Below, piece after piece: positions 31,557 through 40,216 of a stretch of DNA of 64,000 bases (position 1 is the stretch's first letter; every line of letters begins with the position of its first letter). The stretch covers positions 248,001-312,000 of the forward strand of contig NZ_CP038852.1 of NCBI RefSeq assembly GCF_012276695.1. Direction: 5' to 3'. The translations under genes were made by a program, and so were the position numbers. Under the pieces are notes generated by a model. The model was not told the DNA's origin and did not search any database. It worked only from the letters and a program-made list of their open reading frames with translations. Source of the DNA: Candidatus Pelagibacter giovannonii. Lineage in GTDB: Bacteria > Pseudomonadota > Alphaproteobacteria > Pelagibacterales > Pelagibacteraceae.

Positions 31557-32237
31557 ATGAATACTAAATTTAAAAAACTAAATAATTCAATAATTAAATG
31601 TAAAAAATGCTCTAGGTTAATTAAATTTAGTAAGAAAATTTCAATAACAAAAAGAAAGCAAAATATTACCGAAGTTTACTGGGGAAAACCAGTTGCTGGC
31701 TTTGGTGATATTGATGCCAGATTAATGATTATTGGTCTTGCGCCTGCCGCGCATGGCGGGACAAGGACTGGTAGGGCATTTACAGGAGATAAATCTGGTG
31801 ATTTTTTATTTAGCTGTCTCCATAAGGTTGGTATATCAAACATCCCTACCTCAATACATCGTAAAGATGGGTTAAAACTTAATAGTACATATATTACAAA
31901 TATCTTAAAATGTGTTCCCCCTGAAGATAAACCATTAAATAAAGAGCTAAGTAACTGTTCAAATTATTTTGATAATGAGATTCAAAATTTAAAAAACTTA
32001 AAAGTTATAATAAGCTTAGGTAAAATTGCTTTTGATAATTGTGTTAAATTTTATAAAAAAAATTATTTAATTAAGCAAAAATTTATATTTAAGCATGGTA
32101 TTAAATATAAATTACCTGATGGGAAAATTTTAATTGCCTGTTATCACCCTAGTCCACGTAATGTTAATACTAAAGTCATTAATAAAAAAAAAATGATAAG
32201 TCTACTTAAAGCTGCTAAAAATCACTCTAAAGCTTAA
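31557..32237 (+). CDS. Uracil-DNA glycosylase, family 5 (UdgB-like)
   Basis: The product excises uracil and some other deaminated bases from DNA to start base-excision repair. The 226 residues contain GLAPAAHGGTRTGRAFTGD (motif 1), typical of family 5 enzymes, which lack the catalytic polar residue of families 1 and 4, and the later motif CYHPSPRNVN. An N-terminal CKKCSRL segment suits the iron-sulfur cluster of this family. The first Met precedes that segment by a normal distance. The start is divergent from the phosphatase gene with two intervening bases; the end overlaps ybgC by 11 bases. Confidence 0.85.
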   Translation: MNTKFKKLNNSIIKCKKCSRLIKFSKKISITKRKQNITEVYWGKPVAGFGDIDARLMIIGLAPAAHGGTRTGRAFTGDKSGDFLFSCLHKVGISNIPTSIHRKDGLKLNSTYITNILKCVPPEDKPLNKELSNCSNYFDNEIQNLKNLKVIISLGKIAFDNCVKFYKKNYLIKQKFIFKHGIKYKLPDGKILIACYHPSPRNVNTKVINKKKMISLLKAAKNHSKA

Positions 32238-32649
32238 TAGTATCACAAAAGTAAGGTTTAAAATCTTGAAACAAAGTATCTGGTATCTTCATAGGTTTAC
32301 CCTCCTTATTAACAAATACTAAATGAACTTTTGCTTCAACTATTAAATCTTCACCCCTTTTAATAAATTGATTCATAAAAAATGATGTTTTTGTAATTGA
32401 TTTAACAAAAGATCTTATAGTTAGCTCATCTTCAAGATGAGCAGAAATTTTATATTCAATATTACATGACTTAACTATAATTTGAGCTTCAAAGTCATTT
32501 TTAATCTTTTTATTATTAAAACCTAATGTGACTAAAGCTTCTGTACGGGCTCTTTCAAGAAATTTCAAATAATTAGCATAATACACTATGCCTCCAGCAT
32601 CTGTATCCTCATAATAAACTTTAACATTGTGAAAAAAATTTTTATGCAT
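32227..32649 (-). CDS. ybgC: YbgC/FadM family acyl-CoA thioesterase
   Basis: This hotdog-fold thioesterase of 140 residues hydrolyses acyl-CoA. The YEDTDAGGIVYYANYLKFLE segment near residues 14-33 carries the catalytic Asp and is the family signature; RARTEAL follows. In most proteobacteria ybgC precedes tolQRAB-pal, but no tol genes lie beside it here. It is convergent with the uracil-DNA glycosylase gene and overlaps it by 11 bases. Confidence 0.88.
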   Translation of the reverse strand: MHKNFFHNVKVYYEDTDAGGIVYYANYLKFLERARTEALVTLGFNNKKIKNDFEAQIIVKSCNIEYKISAHLEDELTIRSFVKSITKTSFFMNQFIKRGEDLIVEAKVHLVFVNKEGKPMKIPDTLFQDFKPYFCDTIKL

Positions 32650-32707
32650 TCATATATAATAACAAAAAAAATAATATTTAATACTAAACTAAGATACAAT
32701 CATCATA

Positions 32708-32845
32708 ATGAAAGTTTATATTATTTGGTTAATTGGTGTTATTTTATGGAATTTTGCTGTACCGAATGCTGCACCCATTGAGGATGTAATTGTAGCTGTA
32801 CTTTTATCCTTTTTAAGTATTGCTCTTAAAAAAGTATTTAAATAA
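32708..32845 (+). CDS. Small membrane protein, 45 residues, function unknown
   Basis: The sequence starts MKVYIIWLIGVILWNFAVPN and continues with a second hydrophobic stretch, VIVAVLLSFLSIALKK. It therefore has two short membrane-spanning segments separated by AAPIEDV. The start lies about 60 bases from the divergent ybgC start, and the stop is 2 bases before the end of the opposite-strand DUF3047 gene. No homologue is recognised by eye. The clean hydrophobic pattern and neat fit between neighbours support it. Confidence 0.6.
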   Translation: MKVYIIWLIGVILWNFAVPNAAPIEDVIVAVLLSFLSIALKKVFK

Positions 32846-32847
32846 TC

Positions 32848-33495
32848 TCATTTTGCTGAAAAATAAATATCTTGATAATAAGATATAGCTTTTAACTTTG
32901 AGTTATCTGTATCAGTCATTATTGCAACTCCGGATATATCTTCCACATTTATTCCATGAAGTTTCATAAAGTCTTCCTTAACATTAGATTTGACAGTCAC
33001 CCACTTATCAAGGTTTTCTTGAGTTGTTGATAAAACATAATCAATTGATTTTTTTGTATATGGACTAGGTGAATTTTTTCCTACTTTATTATTGCTAGAA
33101 AACACATAATTTATAGCTCTATTAGAAAGGGCTGTAGAGCCAGTTTTTTTTATAACGAATACTCTTGCAGCATAATCATGTCCCTTTTTACTGTTTTCTA
33201 TTATACCAGATAAGTCTTTTTCAACTTTCCAAGTAATATTAATAAAAGGGGTTTTTAGTAGATCAATTTTAATTTCTTTACCTAAGCCAGATCCTTTACC
33301 TTCAGCTTCTGCTTTAATAAAATTACCTTTTTCGTTAGAGCCAAGAGTCCATGTTGTTTCACCTTTGTATTTTTTTCCAACTTTTAGTGTGTTGAATTCC
33401 TCATCTGTAAAATCAAAAACAGTAATTTTTTCAGCATTAACATTAGTTAGAAGTAAAAAAGAAGAAAATATTGTTATTATAAAATTTCTTAACAT
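32848..33495 (-). CDS. DUF3047 family exported protein
   Basis: This 215-residue protein has a signal peptide (hydrophobic residues about 5-19, ending TNVNA) and one DUF3047 domain. Family-typical segments are the TWKV-containing strand in FINITWKVEKDLSG, the DYAARVFVIKK segment, the NYVFSSN motif and the GVAIMTDTDN segment with IYFS at the end. It is probably periplasmic. The molecular function of DUF3047 is unknown; the fold suggests a carbohydrate-binding-like beta sandwich. Confidence 0.82.
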   Translation of the reverse strand: MLRNFIITIFSSFLLLTNVNAEKITVFDFTDEEFNTLKVGKKYKGETTWTLGSNEKGNFIKAEAEGKGSGLGKEIKIDLLKTPFINITWKVEKDLSGIIENSKKGHDYAARVFVIKKTGSTALSNRAINYVFSSNNKVGKNSPSPYTKKSIDYVLSTTQENLDKWVTVKSNVKEDFMKLHGINVEDISGVAIMTDTDNSKLKAISYYQDIYFSAK

Positions 33496-33585
33496 AAGAA
33501 AACTGTATAGCTAAAATTTTTTAAAAAACAACATTTGAACACACTTTAAACATTCTAAGATCAATATTTAATATTATTAAACAGA

Positions 33586-33705
33586 ATGAAATCAATTTCT
33601 ATATTTGTACTTTTAATTTATTGGTCAGTAATTTTACTTGCACCAGTAATCTCTAAAGAAGATAAAGTTGATCTAAAAACTTTAACAATTAGTCTTAATA
33701 AGTAG
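33586..33705 (+). CDS. Possible small secreted or membrane peptide, 39 residues
   Basis: The reading frame starts MKSISIFVLLIYWSVILLAP and ends with a short hydrophilic part (VISKEDKVDLKTLTISLNK). One hydrophobic helix with an N-terminal lysine could act as a signal peptide or membrane anchor. It overlaps the 3' end of the opposite-strand SDR gene by 11 bases. It lies in an otherwise empty gap, which is the main reason to suspect it is real. Confidence 0.45.
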   Translation: MKSISIFVLLIYWSVILLAPVISKEDKVDLKTLTISLNK

Positions 33706-34441
33706 ATCTACCACCACTAATATCAAAAACAGCAGCTGTTGAAAATGAGTTTTCTTCAGATGAAAGCCAGCAAATTAGAGATGTAAATTCTTCAATTTCT
33801 AAAAATCTACCTCTTGGCACTTTTGATAACATTCTAGCCACATGTTCTTTTGACATTTGGTTTAATATTCTTGTTTTAGCCCCTGCTGGAGTAACAGCAT
33901 TAACAGCTACATTTTTATCAGCCAGTTCTTTTCCTAGCGATTTTGTTAAACCAATAACACCCGCTTTTGCTGAGCTATAAGCACTTGCGTTTGCATTACC
34001 ATCTTTTCCAGCAACTGATGCAACATTAACTATTCTACCATAATCATTTTTAATCATGTAAGGCACCACACATTTACAACAGTTAAATGTGCCCATTAAG
34101 TTAATTTCTATTATTTTATTCCATTCAACTACATCATAATCCCAAAGTGAAGACGTAGACCCAGTAATACCTGCATTATTAATTAAAATATCGATATTTG
34201 AAGATTTTGCTGTTTTATCAACTGTATCTTTGACATTTTTAAAATCAGATACGTCAACGACATTATATGAAAGATTTGGATCGTTCACAGCTTTAACAGC
34301 TTTCTTTAATTCTTCTTCATCTATATCCCAGATAATAGCTTTTGCTCCTGACTTTAAAAAACGTTTAGCAATATCTAAACCAAAACCTTGTGCTCCACCC
34401 GTGATAATTGCTATTTTATTTTTTAAATCAAATTGATGCAT
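33695..34441 (-). CDS. SDR family NAD(P)-dependent oxidoreductase
   Basis: This classical short-chain dehydrogenase has 248 residues. The cofactor motif GGAQGFGLDIA lies near residues 15-25, NNAGITG near 88-94, and the catalytic YSSAK in the middle, preceded by a serine in NVASVAG. It lies 4 bases downstream of the NCS1 permease gene on the same strand, so it may oxidise or reduce a metabolite linked to the imported compound. The substrate cannot be predicted from the sequence. Confidence 0.88.
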   Translation of the reverse strand: MHQFDLKNKIAIITGGAQGFGLDIAKRFLKSGAKAIIWDIDEEELKKAVKAVNDPNLSYNVVDVSDFKNVKDTVDKTAKSSNIDILINNAGITGSTSSLWDYDVVEWNKIIEINLMGTFNCCKCVVPYMIKNDYGRIVNVASVAGKDGNANASAYSSAKAGVIGLTKSLGKELADKNVAVNAVTPAGAKTRILNQMSKEHVARMLSKVPRGRFLEIEEFTSLICWLSSEENSFSTAAVFDISGGRSTY

Positions 34442-34445
34442 AAAA

Positions 34446-35903
34446 TTATTTACTTGCTAATAAATAGTAAGTCAATGAAGAGATAAAAGCACCAATTAAC
34501 CAAGAGTAAGAATTAAAATTCATTAAACTTTCGTTCCAAATTGTTGAGGCAGTAAAAATAAACCCTAAGATTATAGAATATGCAGCTTTTATATGCCATC
34601 CATTTGAATAAAAGTAAGCTCCACCAGGTTCTGCTAAAAATATATCCTTATTATCTAAGTTTGAATTTTTAACTAAATAATAATCTATAATCATAACTCC
34701 AAAAAGAGGTCCAAAAAATGAAGAAAATGTATCAACAAAAGATAAAATTCCTATCTGACTTAATAATGGTAACCAAAAAATACCAATTACAAATCCAAAA
34801 AAAACAATAATATAAGAAGAAGTTTTTAGATTAAGTTTGCTTGGAAAGAAATTTAACAAAGAATTTTGAGCAGGCACATAATTTGCAATTAGATTAGTAG
34901 ACGCTGAAGCTACAATAATAAAAAATAAAACTATTACAGTTATAATAGTGTTATCTAGAGTTCCTATAATATCCGTAGGATTTGTAAGAATTTTCCCGAT
35001 GTCCTCAAGTTTTTGATGAAAAATTACATCAGCTCCAACAACTATAAAAACAGCAAAAAACGAGAAAATAACGAGATTTAAAAATAAACTTAAATTACCT
35101 TTTTTCAATTCTTCTTCATCTTTAACATAACGGGCAAAGTCTCCAAAATTTACAAGAATAATTGAAAAGTAAGCAAAAACTATTCCAACCACAGTAATCA
35201 AAGGGGCAATATTACTCTTAAGAAATATATTATTATAAGTAAAAATATCAGCAAATGATCTTGAAACCTCCTTAACATCCAAAAGAAGCACAACAAAAAA
35301 AAATAATAACATTCCTATGTAAACTGTTATTGCTGAATAATTAATAATTAACTTATTAAATTTATGACTTTTACTGAATAAAAAAGATTGCAATAGAATT
35401 GCTATTAAAAAAGAGGCCCAATCAATAATGTTAAGACCTGAAATAAAAATTAAAAAAATATCGTATTGAAGGAAAGTATTATCAACAGAAAAGAAAAATA
35501 TTCGAATTAAATAACTAAATGCTTTTGATAAAAAATATGTTTGAATGCCAAACATGAAGATACCAACAAAGCCTCTTATTAAAGAAAAATATTTTGCCCC
35601 AAACACACCTAATGAGGTCCTTAAAATAACAGGAAATGGAAGACCATATTTTTGAGATGGCTTTCCTATCAAGTTAGCTAAAAAATAAACTAGAAGAGAT
35701 CCAATTAAACTTCCTAAAAAAATAACTGCAACGTTTAAATCATAAACAAGGTATAATGATGCTATTAAGGAAAAAGCAATAACACTTTGTATATTGATAC
35801 CCCAAAAACAAAAAATATCCTTCCAATTCCAAGTTTTATCATTCGGGTTAACTGAAACTAACTCCCAGTTAATAAGATTAATTTTATTTTTATGCTGAAT
35901 CAC
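34446..35903 (-). CDS. NCS1 family nucleobase/allantoin/hydantoin-type permease
   Basis: This is an inner-membrane cation symporter of 485 residues with about 12 transmembrane segments. The N-terminal region has NPNDKTWNWKDIFCFWGINI, where the WxxxxxFxxWG pattern is characteristic of NCS1 transporters, and the GKPSQKYGLPFPVILR segment follows TM2. Substrates of the family include cytosine, uracil, allantoin, hydantoins and thiamine. The downstream SDR gene does not decide between these. It is divergent from the EamA gene. Confidence 0.85.
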   Translation of the reverse strand: MIQHKNKINLINWELVSVNPNDKTWNWKDIFCFWGINIQSVIAFSLIASLYLVYDLNVAVIFLGSLIGSLLVYFLANLIGKPSQKYGLPFPVILRTSLGVFGAKYFSLIRGFVGIFMFGIQTYFLSKAFSYLIRIFFFSVDNTFLQYDIFLIFISGLNIIDWASFLIAILLQSFLFSKSHKFNKLIINYSAITVYIGMLLFFFVVLLLDVKEVSRSFADIFTYNNIFLKSNIAPLITVVGIVFAYFSIILVNFGDFARYVKDEEELKKGNLSLFLNLVIFSFFAVFIVVGADVIFHQKLEDIGKILTNPTDIIGTLDNTIITVIVLFFIIVASASTNLIANYVPAQNSLLNFFPSKLNLKTSSYIIVFFGFVIGIFWLPLLSQIGILSFVDTFSSFFGPLFGVMIIDYYLVKNSNLDNKDIFLAEPGGAYFYSNGWHIKAAYSIILGFIFTASTIWNESLMNFNSYSWLIGAFISSLTYYLLASK

Positions 35904-35974
35904 TAATAAATAATAAACTAATAAGTTAAAATGGAATATCTTTTTTTTTCATTTGTAATAGTATTCTGGATTTA

Positions 35975-36865
35975 ATGCACTTTCTTAAAAAAAATATTGG
36001 TTACTTAGCAATGTTTCTTGCTGTAATTGGGTTTGGCTCAGGTCCTCCGTTTGTAAAGCTTGCTCTAGAAGAATTTCAAATTGTTGATCTATTAGCAGTA
36101 AGGTTTGCAATTGCTTTTTTGCTTATGTTAACTTTTGCTTTAATAATGAGAGTTGACTTATCAATTAGAAAAATAGGTCTAACACCTTTCTTGATGGGCT
36201 TATTAAACCCTTTTCTTGTAACGTTAGCTTTTCATGTGGGTTTAATGCTTACGTCACCTATTAACGGTGTTGCTATTATAAGCACTATGCCAATTATGCA
36301 GCCTTTTGTTGCTAAGATATTTTTAGATGAAAAAATTGAGATAAAGGTTTTAATAGGAGCTTTTATAACAATTATTGGGACTTATATTCTCTTATCAAGT
36401 CAAACTATTATCGGTCAGGGAAATTATATTGGAGATTTTATTATTTTTGCTGGAATGACTTTGGCTTCAATTAATGAGGTAATTGGTAGAAAAAAAATGC
36501 AAACTAATGTTAACCAACTAGGTGTAAATACTTATCAATATTTTACTGGTTTCATTTTATCATTTTTAATATTATTTATTATTTGGCCTAACTCTACATT
36601 TGGCTATTCATTTCATTTAGAATTTACACCATCAGTAATAGCTGCAATCACTTTATCTTTTATAACTTTTGGTTCTTATTTATTTTATAATTATGCTTTA
36701 AGGAGAGTGTCAGTAGGAAGAATTAGTCTTATGTATCCTTTAACAGGACCCATAGGTGCTTTATCTGCCTGGTTGGTAATTGATGCTGAAATTACTTTAA
36801 AGATATTTATTTCACTGGGAATTATTCTAGTTGGAACTGTAATTCCTTATATAAATAAAAAATAA
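35975..36865 (+). CDS. EamA/DMT family transporter
   Basis: This 296-residue membrane protein has ten transmembrane segments in two EamA repeats. Each repeat ends in a typical segment, such as FLDEKIEIKVLIGAFITIIG in the first half and DAEITLKIFISLGIILVG in the second. It begins MHFLKKNIGYLAMFLAVIGF. Members move amino acids, nucleosides or other metabolites; this one is too divergent to assign a substrate. It converges on the TRAP genes with 8 bases between. Confidence 0.85.
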   Translation: MHFLKKNIGYLAMFLAVIGFGSGPPFVKLALEEFQIVDLLAVRFAIAFLLMLTFALIMRVDLSIRKIGLTPFLMGLLNPFLVTLAFHVGLMLTSPINGVAIISTMPIMQPFVAKIFLDEKIEIKVLIGAFITIIGTYILLSSQTIIGQGNYIGDFIIFAGMTLASINEVIGRKKMQTNVNQLGVNTYQYFTGFILSFLILFIIWPNSTFGYSFHLEFTPSVIAAITLSFITFGSYLFYNYALRRVSVGRISLMYPLTGPIGALSAWLVIDAEITLKIFISLGIILVGTVIPYINKK

Positions 36866-36873
36866 ACTCTTAA

Positions 36874-38208
36874 TTAAGGATACATTATACTAGGTAACCA
36901 AAGTGCAATTTGAGGAAATATAATAATTAAGATTAAACCTAAAACCTGTATTCCCATAAATTGCATCATACCAAGATAAATATCTTTAAGTTCCCATTCT
37001 GGCACAACACCTTTTAAGAAATACGCAGATAGAGCTACGGGTGGAGATAGCCAGGCGGTCTGTAAATTTACCGCTACAAGTATGGCAAACCAAGTCAAGT
37101 TAAAGTCTAATTCTTTAATTAATGGAACAAAAATTGGTAACACAATAAGAACTATTGGTACCCATTCTAAAGGCCAACCTAACAAGAAAATTACTGCCAT
37201 TAATATAGCTAAAATAACATATCTGTTAACTTCAAGATTTAATAAAAATTCAGTTAATAAAGATGGTGTTCCTAATTTTGAAAAAACTGCTCCAAAGAAA
37301 TTTGATGCAGCAACTAAAAACATTATTAATGCAGTAATCTCTAAAGTTTTAATTAAAGAATTCTTTAAAGTTTTTAAAGTTAATTTTTTATATGCTAAAG
37401 CAAGTAATAAAGATCCAATAGCTCCAATACCAGCACCTTCAGTAGGTGTTGCTAAACCAAACAATATACTACCTAGTGCAAAAAATACTAATCCCGCAGG
37501 AGGTACTAACCCTAAAAAGAATTCTATCCAAACTTTACCCATACTTTTTGGCTGCATACTTTTTGGTAAAATTGGACCAAGTTTTGGATCAAAATAACAT
37601 CTAACAGTAGTGTAAAGAGCATAAAGAAATGCCAACATTATTCCTGGAATTATTGCTGCAGCAAATAAATCTGTTACTGGGATTTCTAAAACAGGCCCCA
37701 TCACCACCAACATAATACTTGGCGGAATTAAAATTCCAAGAGTTCCTCCAGCACATATTAAACCTGCTGATAATCTAGTATCGTATCCAGATTTAATCAT
37801 AGTTTTACCTGCCATGATTCCAAGAATTGTTACTGATGCTCCAACTATTCCTGTTGCAGCAGCGAAAATTGTAGACACAAACATAACTGCGTAAAATAAT
37901 GCACCTCTTGTTCTAGATAGCATTAATTGTATAGCTGAAAATAGTCTTTCCATAAGACCTGCAGATTCCATTAATATACCCATAAAAATAAAGAGTGGGA
38001 CAGCAACCAGTGTGCTTTCTGTCATAATCATATTGAACTGTAGGGTCATTAGATAAAAAACTAACTGTCCAAAACCCCAGTAACCAAACACAAGACCTAA
38101 AAATATTAATGTAAATGAAATAGGAAACCCAATAAAGATAGCAAATAACATTACCCCTATCATTAGTGCTCCAATTAATTCTTGTGAAAAAATTTCCATT
38201 ATGGCCAT
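36874..38208 (-). CDS. dctM: TRAP transporter large permease (DctM type)
   Basis: This is the large membrane subunit of a tripartite ATP-independent periplasmic transporter and performs Na+-driven uptake. The 444 residues make about 12 transmembrane segments; family-typical segments are FIFMGILMESAGLMERLF, GTLGILIPPSIMLVVMG and FGLATPTEGAGIGAIGSL. It overlaps the small permease gene by 10 bases and is the last gene of the dctP-dctQ-dctM set. Confidence 0.94.
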   Translation of the reverse strand: MAIMEIFSQELIGALMIGVMLFAIFIGFPISFTLIFLGLVFGYWGFGQLVFYLMTLQFNMIMTESTLVAVPLFIFMGILMESAGLMERLFSAIQLMLSRTRGALFYAVMFVSTIFAAATGIVGASVTILGIMAGKTMIKSGYDTRLSAGLICAGGTLGILIPPSIMLVVMGPVLEIPVTDLFAAAIIPGIMLAFLYALYTTVRCYFDPKLGPILPKSMQPKSMGKVWIEFFLGLVPPAGLVFFALGSILFGLATPTEGAGIGAIGSLLLALAYKKLTLKTLKNSLIKTLEITALIMFLVAASNFFGAVFSKLGTPSLLTEFLLNLEVNRYVILAILMAVIFLLGWPLEWVPIVLIVLPIFVPLIKELDFNLTWFAILVAVNLQTAWLSPPVALSAYFLKGVVPEWELKDIYLGMMQFMGIQVLGLILIIIFPQIALWLPSIMYP

Positions 38209-38858
38209 CTACCTTTCACAAAAGCATAATATGTTTTGAATAATTCTGATATCCCTTGAATTAATAATAAAAAAGCTCCAATTGGCATACAACTTTTTAA
38301 TGGCCACATTACTGGCATCCAAGTGGTATCCATTGCTCTTTGAATTCTAACTTTTCCGTCTAAGCATTCTGCTAAAATAAATTTCCCACAAATAGAAGTA
38401 TAAGCATAATCAAAGCTTACCCAAAAAAAGACTATGAAGCCCGGAAAGAAGAATAATAAATATAAGAATAAGTCTACTTTGGCTTGAGTTTTAACTTTCC
38501 AATTTCTATATAAAAAGTCAGCTCTTATATGAATACCTTTTGATAATGCGTAACCAGCACCCAACATAAAAAATGCTCCTGCAATCATTCTGGTTACATC
38601 ATAAGCCCAAAGAGTTGGTCTATTAAAAAAATGTCTACCAATAACTTCAAAAGTCATTGCAAAAATTAGAGGAATTACCATCCAACAAACTATTTTACCA
38701 ACTCTTAACATGTTAAGATCGATTAACTCTATAGTTTTTGCCATCCAAGGAGTCATGTCCTTAGGCATTTTTAAACTAGTTCGACGTTCTGCTATTAACT
38801 CATCAGTAATATCTAGAGTTTCTTTAACACCAGCAGAATGTGATTTTTTTTTGACCAT
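38199..38858 (-). CDS. dctQ: TRAP transporter small permease (DctQ type)
   Basis: This is the small membrane subunit of the same TRAP transporter, 219 residues with four transmembrane segments. An N-terminal cytoplasmic extension of about 45 residues precedes the first helix, longer than the norm. The R-x-x-x-R..W pattern typical of DctQ appears in EVIGRHFFNRPTLWAYDVTR. It overlaps dctM by 10 bases and is separated from dctP by a terminator-like hairpin. Confidence 0.9.
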   Translation of the reverse strand: MVKKKSHSAGVKETLDITDELIAERRTSLKMPKDMTPWMAKTIELIDLNMLRVGKIVCWMVIPLIFAMTFEVIGRHFFNRPTLWAYDVTRMIAGAFFMLGAGYALSKGIHIRADFLYRNWKVKTQAKVDLFLYLLFFFPGFIVFFWVSFDYAYTSICGKFILAECLDGKVRIQRAMDTTWMPVMWPLKSCMPIGAFLLLIQGISELFKTYYAFVKGRWP

Positions 38859-38901
38859 TTTATTGATTGGTAATGTCGATTAAATTTTTTCTATTTTAAA
38901 A

Positions 38902-38934
38902 AAACGGGAACTTAAAATTATTAAGCCCCCGTTT
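38902..38934 (-). terminator. Intrinsic terminator/attenuator between dctP and dctQ
   Basis: Seven pairs (AAACGGG with CCCGTTT) plus five inner pairs (CTTAA with TTAAG), separated by a two-by-two mismatch, close a five-base loop. Reading on the minus strand, the stem ends in TTT and continues TTTTA, giving about seven U residues. It starts 11 bases after the dctP stop codon. It should stop most transcripts after the binding-protein gene, so that less of the membrane subunits is made. Confidence 0.8.
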
Positions 38935-38945
38935 AAATTATCTAT

Positions 38946-40037
38946 TTACTTTTGCGTTTTTGCAAATGCAGTTCCAATTGATGCATCAGATGTTTCCATT
39001 TGAGCAATAAAAGGTACTACGATTTTTGCGTGAGCAGTCATGTGCTTGTATACTTTATCAAAGAACGCATTTTCTTTTGAGTTCTTTAAAATAGTAGCTT
39101 TAGCAGCAGCCATGTACTCAACAAAGTAATCAGCTGGTGTATCATGAAGTATAACACCATGCTTAGATGTTAATTCAATTAACGCTTTTCCATTTTCAAC
39201 AGCTCTGTTTGTGATGTTTCTAGTTATCATCGCTTCAGAAGCAATTTCCATCGCATATTTTTCTTGCTTAGATAACTTATTGTAAACATCTTTGTTGAAG
39301 AAAATGTCTCCATTTACAACGTTTTGGTGTAAGCCCTGAAGGTAGTAATTTTTCAATACCTTTTGGAAACCAAATACTAGATCTGGTTTTGGACAACACC
39401 ATTCAGCAGCATCGATTGTTCCTTTTTCAAGTGCTGGCAGAATATCTCCACCACCCATTGAAACTGAAGCAACACCAATATCTTTGTATGTTTGACCAGG
39501 AATTCCCGGAGGAGTTCTGAATCTGTATTTTCTGAAATCAGCCATACTGTTTATCGGCTCTTTGAACCAACCTAAAGCTTCTGGACCAGAAGATGCCATG
39601 ATGAAACCTTTTACGTTCATACCCATTTCATCCCATAGTTGATCGTATAAAGCTTGTCCACCGTTATCAAAATACCAAGCTAACCAAGATTTAGTACTTA
39701 AACCAATACCACCACCTGCAACTGGCGAACCAAATAACATTGCAGCAGGGTGATAATTAGACCAGTAATGAGTCCAAGCAGCACCACCATCAACAAGACC
39801 CTTGTCAACAGCTTCTAATGTTTCTTTAACACCTACAACTTCTCCAGCTCCTAGAAGTTCAAATTTTAATGAACCACCAGTAAGGCCAGTAACTCTTTCG
39901 GCCCACATTCCTACGATTTGTGCATCATAAGAAGTTTTTGGAAAGGTCATTTGTATTTTTAAAGTTTTAGCTGAAGCAGAAGCGATAATAGATACTGCAA
40001 AAACTAAACTTAAAATCAATGTTGTGATTTTTTTCAT
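38946..40037 (-). CDS. dctP: TRAP transporter substrate-binding protein (DctP family)
   Basis: This is the periplasmic binding protein of the TRAP transporter, 363 residues with a signal peptide cleaved near SASA-KT (about residue 23). The segment KYRFRTPPGIPGQ holds the conserved arginine that binds substrate carboxylates, and DAAEWCCPKPDLVFGFQKV resembles the 2-oxo acid/lactate (TakP-like) branch of the family. The gene has an unusually strong ribosome-binding site and its own upstream region of about 180 bases. The substrate is probably an organic acid; adjacent dehydrogenases (MmsB-like, ALDH, SDR) fit a hydroxy or keto acid or an aldehyde precursor. Confidence 0.9.
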   Translation of the reverse strand: MKKITTLILSLVFAVSIIASASAKTLKIQMTFPKTSYDAQIVGMWAERVTGLTGGSLKFELLGAGEVVGVKETLEAVDKGLVDGGAAWTHYWSNYHPAAMLFGSPVAGGGIGLSTKSWLAWYFDNGGQALYDQLWDEMGMNVKGFIMASSGPEALGWFKEPINSMADFRKYRFRTPPGIPGQTYKDIGVASVSMGGGDILPALEKGTIDAAEWCCPKPDLVFGFQKVLKNYYLQGLHQNVVNGDIFFNKDVYNKLSKQEKYAMEIASEAMITRNITNRAVENGKALIELTSKHGVILHDTPADYFVEYMAAAKATILKNSKENAFFDKVYKHMTAHAKIVVPFIAQMETSDASIGTAFAKTQK

Positions 40038-40043
40038 GTTTTT

Positions 40044-40050
40044 CCCTCTC
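40044..40050 (-). promoter_or_regulatory. Strong Shine-Dalgarno site of dctP
   Basis: The minus strand reads GAGAGGG six bases before the dctP ATG. Most genes in this window have weak or no such site, so this is notable and fits very high expression of the binding protein. Confidence 0.75.
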
Positions 40051-40144
40051 TGTTTTTTTTATTAAGTCTTAATAAGATTTGAAATAAACATTATTGTAAG
40101 AGAAAAGTAAACTTAAAATAAGGTAAATATGGATGATACAACCT

Positions 40145-40190
40145 ATGGTATATTATAATCAATTCAATTACTTGGTATACTTTTAATACT
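40145..40190. promoter_or_regulatory. Candidate operator region upstream of dctP (two TGGTAT boxes)
   Basis: TGGTAT occurs at 40146-40151 (followed by ATTATAAT) and again at 40174-40179 (in TTGGTATACTTTTAATAC). The same hexamer is found twice in the hxlR/SDR intergenic region, once in the same TGGTAT-TATAAT context. This suggests that the HxlR-type regulator controls both the transporter and the enzyme operon. It is pattern-based inference only. Confidence 0.4.
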
Positions 40191-40216
40191 GTAAAGTAAA
40201 TTTACAAATGTTGTTT

